From: Euphorbia lathyris
Lineage: Eukaryota > Streptophyta > Magnoliopsida > Malpighiales > Euphorbiaceae
Length of the DNA stretch: 64,000 nt
Reading direction: 5' to 3'
Assembly: GCF_963576675.1 (NCBI RefSeq)
Contig: NC_088916.1
Coordinates: 24,403,501 to 24,467,500 of the forward strand
Below, piece by piece: positions 34,380 to 44,742 of the stretch (within the stretch, counting starts at the first letter, position 1; each line of letters opens with the position of its first letter). A model generated the notes under the pieces. The model was not told the DNA's origin, did not search any database, and saw only the letters and a list, made by a program, of their open reading frames with translations. Both the position numbers and the translations under genes were made by a program.

Positions 34380-34389
34380 CTATAAATAA
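34380..34389 (+). promoter_or_regulatory. Internal TATA box before the Sirevirus env-position ORF
   Basis: CTATAAATAA lies in the 460-base non-coding gap between the pol stop and the ATG at 34487, about 105 bases before that ATG. It matches the decamer used in the Sirevirus LTR promoters except at the last base. A separate transcript for the third ORF is possible but unproven. Confidence 0.45.
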
Positions 34390-37338
34390 TGGGCAAATCC
34401 CCATTGTTATTCTTTTACACCTACCGAATTCTCTAGCAAAGCATTCTCTCTCTCTAAAAAACTCTAAACCTTACAAATCTTCTTCTATGACTAAGGTCTC
34501 CGTTAACATGTCCGGTGCCGGTCACCCTAAGACCAGCTCTGATGAACCTTCCAGGCTCCCTGCTACGCCGAGCAAAGGCAAAACTGGGCAAGCCACCTCC
34601 TCCAAAGGAAAGCCGACCAAGGCCAGAACCTATAACAAGGTATTCGAAGACATTACCGAATGGAAAGTAGACTTATCACGATGGGTGTCTGAGGCCTTCG
34701 TAACATCCGAGCAACCCTTCTGCGAATGGATATCGAAGAATGGCTAGACAGAACTGTTCTCTATTAGAGATCACACCTATCCTGACCTAGTAAGGGAGTT
34801 CTACCACAATCTCCGAGTTGCTGATGACAACCAGGACTATCTGGCAACTGTGGTAAGAGAAAAGACCATTTTCATAAACCCTAATTATCTGGCGAATTTG
34901 CTGAAGTTGAAAAATGAAGGAGCAAAACTGAGGCGATCTGGAGATCATGACGGTACTGGGTACGATGCCACCTTCTGTAAACCCTTTGGCCACTCAGGAG
35001 AAGTTTCAAGTACCTCTATGGGTCAGCACCAAAAGATGGCTCACTATCTGCTGACCTACTTCATTTATCCTAAGATCAACTGCACCACCTCAGCAATGAA
35101 TTTTGAGCAATGCTTCATATGGCAGATGCTGACATACAAGCCGATCAATATGCCAGTATTCTTAATTGCTGGCTTCCTAAGGAGCACCGGAACTCTAAGG
35201 CTGGGCTCGCTCATCACGAGGATCCTCATTGATCATCAAATAGACCTAATTGATGAAGTTAAAGCTAGAGGATCTGAAATCACAGCTGCTTCGCTGAGGG
35301 CCTTGAAGTTCAATCAGCCTCTAAAGAAAGGAAAAACTGCTGCTGCTGGTGAACAACAAGCTGAGGAAACAGTTGTCCCAAAAAAGGGGAAAAGGACTAA
35401 GGCCCCAGCTTACCGTAAAAGGAAAGCTGTTGAGACTCCTTCACACGATGCTGAGTCTCCAGCTAAGAGGCAGAAGTCAGCTGCTACTAAAGGTCAGGAA
35501 AGACCTAAGTCAGCTGAGAAAAGGAGCAGGCAAGATGAGCCTGAAATTGAGGAAAGAATAGATGCTGATGAGCAACCTCAAAAGAAGCAGAAGTCTTCTA
35601 CACTGACTCCTATCGATGCAATCCCTACTGACGTCATTGTTCCTGGTGATTCTCACTACACACAGTGTCTAGGAACTGCTGCTGAGCAATAGCAAGAGGA
35701 TGATGTGCAACTGGATCATCAGTTCATTGCACAAGTTGAGGAAGAATTGGATGGGGAGGATGAAGAAGATGAGGAACAGGGAGAAGAAAATAGTGATGAT
35801 GCTGACTCCAAGGAGACAGCTAGTGAGATCGAAGCTGAGCAAGCCAATACTGAGTTGGCTGCTGGAGAAGAACAAGAACCTGACCAACACAATGTTGATC
35901 AAGTACAAGAACAAGCTGACCAGCTTAATGCTGATCAAGAAGAAACTTCCCCATCTCACTCAGGAGAGTCTATTCAAGCTGACACTCCTCCTCCTCGCAG
36001 AAGAAGATTGGTTAAGGCAAGTCAGAAGACAGTCAGTGACCATCCTGTTCAACCACCAATTGTCCCTGACTTTGCTATCCAGAAGCCGACCCAAGACCCT
36101 TCTAAACTCAAGCTAAAATTCTTCAGAAAACAACCACCTTCTGCTTCATCGGCATCTCTCGAAAAGCAAGCCTCTGTTTCTTCACCAAAGGAACATGCCG
36201 ACTTGAATGCTTCCGCCAACTCAACAAGTCAAGTTGAGTCAATTCCTGTCAATGCTATCAATCCAAGCATTGTGCTGACTCCTAACATACCTGCCCCCGT
36301 CAGCACAGACAATATTAGAATTACTTCTTCTCCAATCAACACATCTGCCGATCAATCAGTTCTACCAGAACCTCAAATGCAGATTGTAAGCACATTTCCA
36401 GTCACTGACCACGTCATTCCTTTGACTCCTCTTCCCACTGGTCATACTGAGGAAACAAGGCAACTTAATGAAGGCTCTCTAAGCTACATGAATGTCACTG
36501 AGTCTGGTAAACGAATCATCGACTCAGTACAGACATTGATAAAAGACCTTCAACAAACTACTACTCTTGCTGCTGGTTCTTCTACTATTGAGACTACTCA
36601 GCTCTCCCAAGTAACTCAGCTTCTCAACGAAGTTAATGGATTCAAGGATTTGCTGAGTATCATCATTACCTTTCAAGCACAGCAAGCTAAGCAGGATTCC
36701 ATCGCAAAGCTGGCTGAGATCCAGCTGACAACAGTTCAACATCTCAACGCTCTACAACAATAAGTTCAGACTTTGTCAGCTGCGAACACACGCTATGCTA
36801 CTTCTGATGAAGTTAAAATGCTCTTTGCTCAGCTTCACACCGAGAAAATCAAAACCAACGAGCAAATGGTCTCTTATTCTCAGTGCTCAGTGGAGCAAAT
36901 TGGTGAGGCCGTTCGATTGCTGAACTTGAACAAGTAAGAGATGGACACTGACGCCATGAAACAAAATGAAATACTGTCTATCACCAGACAACCCTTCAAC
37001 CATGTTCGTCACAGCAATATTCAGCGTCAATACTACGACACATCCTTATTGAAGACTTTTCATCAAGTCGTTGATGGTCTAACTGATGCACTTACTTGGG
37101 TAGGTAAATCTCAAGCTTTCATAGTCAGCATGATCAGTGCTGCTGAACTTAATATACCCTCCGAGGTCTCAGATAATGGAGTGGCTATTTTTGATGGTGT
37201 CAATGAAAGCGCCGATATACTTAAAGCGCTGTCCACAGAACTGACCAGAGCCGTCTTAACCGACGCCTTTAGGATTCCTCCTCCTGATGTTGACAAAACG
37301 GGGGAGAAAGAAGTAGCGAGAACACAACATGAGTCTAG

Positions 37339-38975
37339 TGATGCTCGTAAAGTATATAGCATTTAATAGGACAAGTGTATCCTATCGCAACAAGTAATAT
37401 TGTGCTAAGCACGAGATCGAACCACAAGGACTATTCGTTACAACTAGCAAATCTACCCAGAATGATCTAATTGTTTAGAGGGTTGGATAAAAGTTGGGTT
37501 TTTGAATAACTAACTAATTGAATTAAAAGCAATAAACATAACAAAATAAAGTGAACAATTGACAGGGTAGAAGGTGAATTGACAGATGACACAATATAGG
37601 TTGAGGATTCCTTTGATTAAATCCTAGGTATGGGTTTAGGGAGTTCAGATTTGTGTTTTACCAATGATTGAAGGTAATTGTCCTAAGTGAAAGACTAATT
37701 TGATCAGAATTGTCCTTCCTATTCACATGCATTCGGGTGACGGCTTGATTAGGCATATACCCTAGGTCATGCAAAGCATTAGGTTTATTGACAACTAAGG
37801 CTAAAGCCGTAGCCCAGCCACAAAGCCTCATTCCTAGTGGTCTCTAGCGAAGTTAGGTTTACACAAGTTCGGTATAGACGATTCCGTGGTCAGGTTCTCA
37901 TCTATCTATAATCCTATTTAATGTCAGGGTCACAGGCATTAGGCACATTATATACATAAACAGGCTAGTTGATCATTATCAATGTTCATTCTAGCATAAA
38001 TCCTGTTCCTAACAATTTTTAGGCATTAAGCATGCATAAACTGATCAATCAAAGGTCCTAGATCCCTAATCACACATATTCATATAATCAATTTCATCCC
38101 CATCCCAAATTGGATGGAGATCAGTTCATAGACAAACTAATCACGATAGGAGGAAATCAAGAATAACGGAAAACATCCACAATAAATTATAAAAGCAAAA
38201 GATAAAAGAGAGAGATAGAAATCTAAAACCCGCTTTGTCTGATTCGATTATAAAAATAGAAGATGAAGAGCTTCTCCCATCAATCGTTCTTAAAAGCAAA
38301 GACAAAATAGAAAATAAACCTAATCTAGAAAGCAAGGAAATAAAACTAAAAATCTACATTACGACGGCTCCCTATTGAATCCGTCCCGAATAATGAAGAT
38401 TAGCTCCCTATTTATAGAGTTAGGGAGAAAACCTAATGTCTCCGGGGGTACAAAGGTCGTTTTCTATATTAAAAGGGGCTTTTTGGGCATAATAATTCGA
38501 CATTCTAGCAAGGGAGAGGCGTTTTTGCGCCTCTCCCGCCTCGTCTCGTCGAGACAGGCAGTGTCTCGTCGAGACGAGGACCTGTCTCGTCGAGACACTT
38601 ATGTGTCTCGTCGAGACAGGCCTTGTCTCGCCGAGACGCTTTTGTGTCTCGTCGAGACAAGTGCCAAAATGGGGCAGAACTCTGGTTTTTATCCGTTTTG
38701 GTCCATGGGCTTCCGAAATATGCTCTAATGGTCTCTGGCGAGTCCCAAAAGTGCTCCGACGGTCCCTGAATTGTCCGGAATTGCTCCAAAAGGCTCGGTC
38801 TGGTTCGGGAATGCTCAAATAGGCCTAAAAACACCTGAAAACATAGAAAATGCCAAAAATAAGAGAAATAACTAATTCTAACTAAAAGATAACAAAACGA
38901 TAATAAAACTGAAAGGAAATAAAGCAAAAGGAAGCTAAAAGGGGCCTAAAAACCCTATATAAATGGGAGCTATCA
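37339..38975 (-). mobile_element. 3' LTR of the non-autonomous element
   Basis: On the plus strand it begins TGATGCTCGTAAAG and ends GGGAGCTATCA. A minus-strand TATA box CTATAAATAG lies at 38408-38417. The conserved block shared with families 2 and 3 lies at about 37369-37450. Six palindromes lie upstream of the TATA box. Confidence 0.94.
38543..38658. repeat. Six GTCTCGTCGAGAC palindromes at 20-21 base period
   Basis: Perfect or near-perfect 13-base palindromes start at 38543, 38563, 38584, 38605, 38625 and 38646; the fifth has CGCCG at its centre. The mean period is 20.6 bases, close to two helical turns. On the minus strand they lie about 125-250 bases upstream of the TATA box at 38408-38417. 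Confidence 0.95.
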
Positions 38976-41190
38976 ACCTCCCCACACTTGAATCTTGCTT
39001 GTCCTCAAGCAAGACAGAATCCAAAGCAGAGAAAAATCAACGAATAGCTCCCTTACAAAAACAAGAATCTACTACACTTTATTATTCACAACAATTCAGA
39101 CTACTCATTTTGCAATTAGAAACATAATGAACCTCAGGCGAGTCTCCAAAACTGATTAATTTGGTTTTATCAATCAATACTTCATGAAAACCAAAGAAAA
39201 GAACTAAAATTGATAGCTCACAAGTGATCACTCTAACGCTCAAATGTTTGGGTAAAAATTTTGTATTTGTAAACGCTCTACATGTTATTGCACAAAGTGG
39301 TCACGTTGGGATTGCATCATCCATCTGGTCAAAATTAATGCATTAAAATTAAACAAAATCATAGGTCTTTAAGGGTTGTAACATTGGCTAAGGGTTAGGG
39401 TAGGAAAAAGGGAATTTATAGGCAAAAAGTTAAATGACTCAAATAGTTAAAAATTTTGCAAAAAGGACACATTTTTCGCATTAGGGAGCTATAAACCACT
39501 TCCCCACACTTAAAATTTTGCTTGTCCTCAAGCAATTCAGAATCCAAAAGGGACACTGTTTCCGCTATGTATATGAAGGTTGAAGCTCAAGGTTGTGTTT
39601 ATGAGGCAATGAAGTATTCGGGAAGCAACTAAAAATATAAACACGTCTTTTATCCTTTCCTCTATTTTATTGTTTTTTTATTTGGTTTTTAACCATTTTT
39701 TTTTCTTTGAATAGAGGGGAAAAAGAGTGAAATTCAATTGGGTAAATGTTGCTTCTTCTATTAAAATTACAACCTTTTAATGATTGCTAGCGAGAATTTG
39801 AAGGATAAGTGTGTCTAAGGATTTATCAAAACTAAATTGAGTCAATTAACTTGGGTGAGAAAGGATATTTAAGAAGGCTAAGGTTTGTAACATGGTTGAT
39901 CAAAGAAAGGGGTAAAAGGCTCAAAGGGGCTTATCTAGTGGAATTGTCAAGGGATTTTGGCTAAACAAAGAATAGGCTAAATTCACAAAGCGCTATACCT
40001 AGGTTGCCTAATCATTTCAAGTTTAATAAAAACACAAAATTCAACCAGTATTGGATGCAATTCCTATGAGCACAAAGACAATAAATGTAATCCCACACTT
40101 AAGAGATCAATTGTTCCTAATCATGAGTCTAAAATATTGATCTTTTTGGCTCTAACTCACAATTTAAGGGTTATTGGTATCAATCCTAGCCTCAACTAAC
40201 GTTCCGTTCCATGTCAATTTTAGGCAAATAATACTCTTTGGAGACTCAAACGTTGTTCAAAATTTTTCTCATGCATCAATTTCATTTAGAATGTGCAAAT
40301 TTTTAAGCGCATTGTCAACTGCATTGTCGGGATAGCTAAATGTATAAAATTCAACTGCCTAGGATTCTTTTTATTCCTAGAAAAATAAAAAGCAAACTGA
40401 AACAAAAAGTACGAAATCCTAAAATTTAAACAAAAACATAAGAAAAATTAATGGCAAGAATCAAAAGCCTTTCTATCCTATTACCTCATCCCCACACTTA
40501 CACATGCATTTACTTCAAAAGAAATCCATAAAAGCAAAACATAAAGTGAAGGAAGGAAATATAATAGAAAACTCCCTCAGGGTGGCTGTCACTCCAGCCC
40601 CGAATGTCCGATGCTAAGCTGTTGAGATCCAAACGAATGTCCTGGAAATCGATTTAGCATTGGCGAGTGTTTTGCTTATAGGGTCCTGCCATTAGAAAAG
40701 AGAAAAAAAGAAATAAGCATAAAAAGAAAACAACAAAAGAAAAGAAGAAAAAAAAGGAAAAATTAACGGAAATGTTATATTTTTATTTTTATTTTTTTTA
40801 AAATTTTTGTTTTGTTTTGTGTCTTGTGAGACAAACAGGTATCTCGACGAGATGATGCAACAAACCCAAAAAAAAAATATTTTTTTTATATACAAATCTA
40901 AACAAATTATTTCAACCTATTCAATTTACACAGATTATAAACGAAATAGTCCCCGGCAACACTTGATGGTGTTGTTGTCGGGTATTTCGAAATATAATCT
41001 AATTATAAATAAAATAGTTCCAAGCAAATTTAATCTAATTATAATCAAAATAGTCACCGGCAACGGCGCTAAAAACTTGATGGTGTTGTTGTCGGGTATT
41101 TTGAAATATAATCTAATTATAAACACATGGGTCTAGGCAAATTTAATCTAATTATAAACAAAATAGTCCCCGGCAACGGCGCCAAAAACT
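38976..41190 (-). mobile_element. Non-coding internal region with duplicated end signals
   Basis: No significant open frame. The polypurine tract (plus-strand ACCTCCCCACACTTG at 38976-38990) is followed by TTGCTTGTCCTCAAGCAA. A second copy of the LTR end plus this tract (GGGAGCTATAAACCACTTCCCCACACTT and TTGCTTGTCCTCAAGCAA) lies at about 39484-39535. A third CCCCACACTT lies near 40491. At the other end the primer site is present three times (40951-41190). The rest is A/T-rich with homopolymer runs. Confidence 0.85.
40951..41190 (-). repeat. Primer-site region repeated three times
   Basis: Copies begin at 40951 (CCCCGGCAAC, lacking the next ten bases), 41055 (CACCGGCAACGGCGCTA) and 41168 (CCCCGGCAACGGCGCCA, the functional-looking one next to the LTR). 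The first two are followed by TTGATGGTGTTGTTGTCGGG instead of the present LTR start TGATGCTCG. They are followed in turn by AAATATAATCTAATTATAAA. Periods are 104 and 113 bases. Confidence 0.9.
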
Positions 41191-42827
41191 TGATGCTCGT
41201 AAAGTATATAGCATTTAATAGGACAAGTGTATCCTATCGCAACAAGTAATATCGTGCTAAGCACGAGATCGAACCACAAGGACTATTTGTTACAACTAGC
41301 AAATCTACCCAGAATGATCTAATTGTTTAGAGGGTTGGATAAAAGTTGGGTTTTTGAATAACTAACTAATTGAATTAAAAGCAATAAACATAACAAAATA
41401 AAGTGAACAATTGACAGGGTAGAAGGTGAATTGACGGATGACACAATATAGGTTGAGGATTCCTTTGATTAAATCCTAGGTATGGGTTTAGGGAGTTCAG
41501 ATTTGTGTTTTACCAATGATTGAAGGTAATTGTCCTAAGTGAAAGACTAATTTGATCAGAATTGTCCTTCCTATTCACATGCATTCGGGTGACGGCTTGA
41601 TTAGGCATATACCCTAGGTCATGCAAAGCATTAGGTTTATTGACAACTAAGGCTAAAGCCGTAGCCCAGCCACAAAGCCTCATTCCTAGTGGTCTCTAGC
41701 GAAGTCAGGTTTACACAAGTTCGGTATAGACGATTCCGTGGTCAGGTTCTCATCTATCTATAATCCTATTTAATGTCAGGGTCACAGGCATTAGGCACAT
41801 TATATACATAAACAGGCTAGTTGATCATTATCAATGTTCATTCTAGCATAAATCCTGTTCCTAACAATTTTTAGGCATTAAGCATGCATAAACTGATCAA
41901 TCAAAGGTCATAGATCCCTAATCACACATATTCATATAATCAATTTCATCCCCATCCCAAATTGGATGGAGATCAGTACATAGACAAACTAATCACGATA
42001 GGAGGAAATCAAGAATAACGGAAAACATCCACAATAAATTATAAAAGCAAAAGATAAAAGAGAGAGATAGAAATCTAAAACCCGCTTTGTCTGATTCGAT
42101 TATAAAAATAGAAGATGAAGAGCTTCTCCCATCAATCGTTCTTGAAAGCAAAGACAAAATAGAAAATAAACCTAATCTAGAAAGCAAGGAAATAAAACTA
42201 AAAATCTACATTACGACGGCTCCCTATTGAATCCGTCCCGAATAATGAAGATTAGCTCCCTATTTATAGAGTTAGGGAGAAAACCTAATGTCTCCGGGGG
42301 TACAAAGGTCGTTTTCTATATTAAAAGGGGCTTTCTGGGCATAATAATTCGACATTCCAGCAAGGGAGAGGCGTTTTTGCGCCTCTCCCGCCTCGTCTCG
42401 TCGAGACAGGCAGTGTCTCATCGAGACGAGGACCTGTCTCGTCGAGACACTTATGTGTCTCGTCGAGACAGGCCTTGTCTCGCCGAGACGCTTTTGTGTC
42501 TCGTCGAGACAAGTGCCAAAATGGGGCAGAACTCTGGTTTTTATCTGTTTTGGTCCATGGGCTTCCGAAATATGCTCTAATGGTCCCTGGCGAGTCCTAA
42601 AAGTGCTCCGACGGTCCCTGAATTGTCCGGAATTGCTCCAAAAGGCTCGGTCTGGTTCGGGAATGCTCAAATAGGCCTAAAAACACCTAAAAACACAGAA
42701 AATACCAAAAATAAGAGAAATAACTAATTCTAACTAAAAGATAACAAAACGATAATAAAACTGAAAGGAAATAAAGCAAAAGGAAGCTAAAAGGGGCCTA
42801 AAAACCCTATATAAATGGGAGCTATCA
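41191..42827 (-). mobile_element. 5' LTR of the non-autonomous element
   Basis: 1637 bases, colinear without gaps with 37339-38975. It differs at about 16 positions, mostly C/T or A/G changes. A minus-strand TATA box lies at 42260-42269. It adjoins the tRNA-Asp primer site through a 6-base spacer. Confidence 0.94.
42395..42510. repeat. Six GTCTCGTCGAGAC palindromes, 5' LTR copy
   Basis: Same array as at 38543-38658, offset by 3852 bases. The second unit reads GTCTCATCGAGAC, a CpG to CpA change. Period and distance to the TATA box are unchanged. Confidence 0.93.
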
Positions 42828-42860
42828 TCTAGTCAGTCCAAACCGAAGAGAAAGAAATAG

Positions 42861-43408
42861 ATATAGGCTAGCTCAGTATAGGCTAAGTATGTAGTCTCTA
42901 TGCTTGTCTTCTTCTTTTGTTTGTAAACGCTGACTACCTATATTAATATCATACTTGCATCTTTTATTCAAACCCTGAGTTATGATTTATTTTTATATAC
43001 GATGCTGTGTATTAAGTCATTATGTATCTTCAATTGAATCAACTATGTTTAATACTTATAAAACTTATTGATTGGACCCAATGCTGATAACATGTTTGAC
43101 ATTGACTTATATGTTTATAAAACATTGTCTTATAAAACTCATTGAACAACAAATTACTCAGCGCTCTCTGAATGTTAAATCTTCCGCTTAAACACTGAGT
43201 AAAATAGAATATGTTCCATGAGCTGACCTATATCTGAAAACTGACCTTAGACTTACTCGATTAAACCTTTAAATGTTTAGAGTAAAACTAAGTCAGTAGC
43301 TCAACCCTTACGGGGGAGTTTGCTAAGTATATTAGGTCAACTATCATGGGGGAGCTCAATACTGAGTTCTTCACTGAATAGTTTTGCCAACATCAAAATG
43401 GGGGAGTT
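42861..43408 (+). other. Sirevirus 3' untranslated region with repeated polypurine tracts
   Basis: Non-coding sequence after the env-position ORF stop. GGGGGAG occurs at 43312-43318, 43348-43354 and 43400-43406; the last, AAAATGGGGGAGTT, directly precedes the 3' LTR and is the plus-strand primer tract. Repeated polypurine tracts before the 3' LTR are a known Sirevirus signature. Confidence 0.85.
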
Positions 43409-44737
43409 TGTTGAAACACCTTTCCACATAATTTTGATTTGACAAAATTGTTTAAGTATAATATTCCAAACACACTAAGTTTAAATGCTTTGATTTATTC
43501 TACTAATGTATTTGTTCAATGTTGAGTTAAATTGTTTATAAGACACAGGAATTAAAAGGCCCAAGCCCAATACGGAAGTCAAAGCCCAAGTCAAACAATT
43601 CAAGACAACTCGGCCCGCGTATGTCAAAACGTTGTCGTTGTATACAAAACACAACTCAGCATCAGAAGGATCTAGAAGACCTTCGTGGAACAACTTCGGG
43701 ACGAAGCTGCTGAGTTGATTCGACAAAGAGTACAAGACAGCAGCTGGCTAGGAAAAACTTCCAGACAAAGTGTTTCCACTTTGGGTAAAGTTCAGACGAC
43801 ACAGTATGCTGTCCAGTTGACTTTACCATAAAAGGAGAGACATTCTGCCGAGCTGACTAAAAGCTGACCGAGGACAGAAGATACTCAAATCTGGTTGGCC
43901 GAGAGCTCTGAGCAAGACAGGATTACAACGACAGGAAGCCGTTTCCCTCCAACGGTTATTTCGAAATTCGAAATGACCGATGCCCAGACGTCTCTATAAA
44001 TAGTGCCATCAGAAGCTTCATTCTACACAGAACTTGATCAAGCCATTACGCTGACCAAATCTCTACACAAAGTTCTGTAAGAAAAAGCAAAGCAACCTTA
44101 CACTAAACTTCATATCTTTTGTGTAAAAGTCTAGAGTGATTATTCAATCATCTAAGGTGTCTTAGCAAATCATTGTTTAGGACAAACATTTATCCTTTCT
44201 AGAGATTAGAAAGGAGAGGCTAAGTACTCGGTTATAGTACTCAGCGAGAGATTAGGATTGAGTAGAGGTATAGAGGAAGGTACTCTTGTTATACTCAGTT
44301 GCTAAGATTGTAAAAGGTTTGAGGCTCTACCTTTAAAGAGCTCAATAGAGAATTCGAAAGCTCGGAACATGTTCCGGGGACAGGACGTAGGCTTAGAGGC
44401 CGAACCTGGATAAATCTACTGAGTAACGTATTTCTTACCTTGAACTCCTTATATTTATTGCTTGCTTAAATAACCAAAAACTGACCAAGTAAAGAGGTCA
44501 ATCTGAGTTGTGCGCATTGAACATTTGAGCTCAGGAATATACTCTAAGTGCTATCTCCTGACTCAAGCTAAGAAACTGACCTAGTCACCAGTTGACTAAG
44601 CCAGTATCTTGCTGTTTACTCAGCGCCGCTGTTAAAATCTTTTTTCTAAGAAAAAGAAGTCTGCCCTAACGAAAAAAGTTTAAATAGTTCCTAACCCCCC
44701 ATTGGAACTATACTTGTAACGTTATAAGGGACCAACA
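43409..44737 (+). mobile_element. Sirevirus 3' LTR
   Basis: 1329 bases, matching the 5' LTR 27756-29089 with scattered substitutions and a shorter C run (about 44695-44700). It is followed by the second copy of the target duplication ACAAT. Confidence 0.94.
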
Positions 44738-44742
44738 ACAAT

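Larger units (their letters stand above)
37339..42827 (-). mobile_element. Non-autonomous Athila/Tat-like element, TSD TCTAG
   Basis: Two 1637-base LTRs (37339-38975, 41191-42827) enclose 2215 bases without any gag or pol frame. The duplication TCTAG is perfect (37334-37338, 42828-42832). A tRNA-Asp primer site at 41168-41184 and a polypurine tract at 38976-38990 set the minus orientation. I count about 16 substitutions and no indels between the LTRs (about 1%), so insertion was recent. It needs proteins from another element for movement, and would be classed as a LARD-like derivative. Confidence 0.95.
34487..42860 (+). pseudogene. Sirevirus env-position ORF, interrupted by nested element
   Basis: A single frame runs 34487-37338 and, after skipping the nested element and one target copy, 42833-42860, exactly 960 codons including the stop. 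Internal stops fall at 34745, 35690, 36761 and about 36935; most look like CAG/CAA to TAG/TAA. The N-terminal Ser/Lys-rich part leads to a globular domain (EFYHNLRV, FINPNYLANLLKLK, HYLLTYFIYPKI, LRLGSLITRILIDHQ). Lys/Arg-rich tracts resembling nuclear signals follow (AYRKRKAVE, AESPAKRQK), then an acidic stretch (EEELDGEDEEDEEQGEENSD), a long Ser/Pro/Thr region, a heptad-rich segment and a basic end (KPKRKK). No signal peptide or hydrophobic membrane anchor is evident, so an envelope role is doubtful. The globular part resembles the domain at 1592-2761. Confidence 0.8.
27756..44737 (+). mobile_element. Full-length Sirevirus (copia), TSD ACAAT
   Basis: It is bounded by LTRs of 1334 and 1329 bases with TGTTGAAACACC/GGGACCAACA ends and the duplication ACAAT (27751-27755, 44738-44742). 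Order: LTR, Met-type primer site, gag, pol (protease, integrase, reverse transcriptase, RNase H), env-position ORF, multiple polypurine tracts, LTR. A 5.5-kb non-autonomous element (37339-42827) is nested near the end of the env-position ORF; without it the element is about 11.5 kb, normal for Sireviruses. Frameshifts and stops in all ORFs mean it is not active. Confidence 0.95.

Noticed and set aside
38375..38927. Open frames of 117-140 codons over the palindrome array (and copies at 42227-42670)
   Set aside because: They arise because the repeated GTCTCGTCGAGAC unit is open in several frames; the repeating SRRDxxL/DETxxxR peptides reflect the DNA repeat.
41168..41184. A tRNA-Asp gene suggested by CCCCGGCAACGGCGCCA (also at 8146-8162)
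   Set aside because: Only the 3' 17 bases with CCA are present; no 5' half or anticodon arm precedes them. The position six bases from an LTR edge marks a primer binding site.
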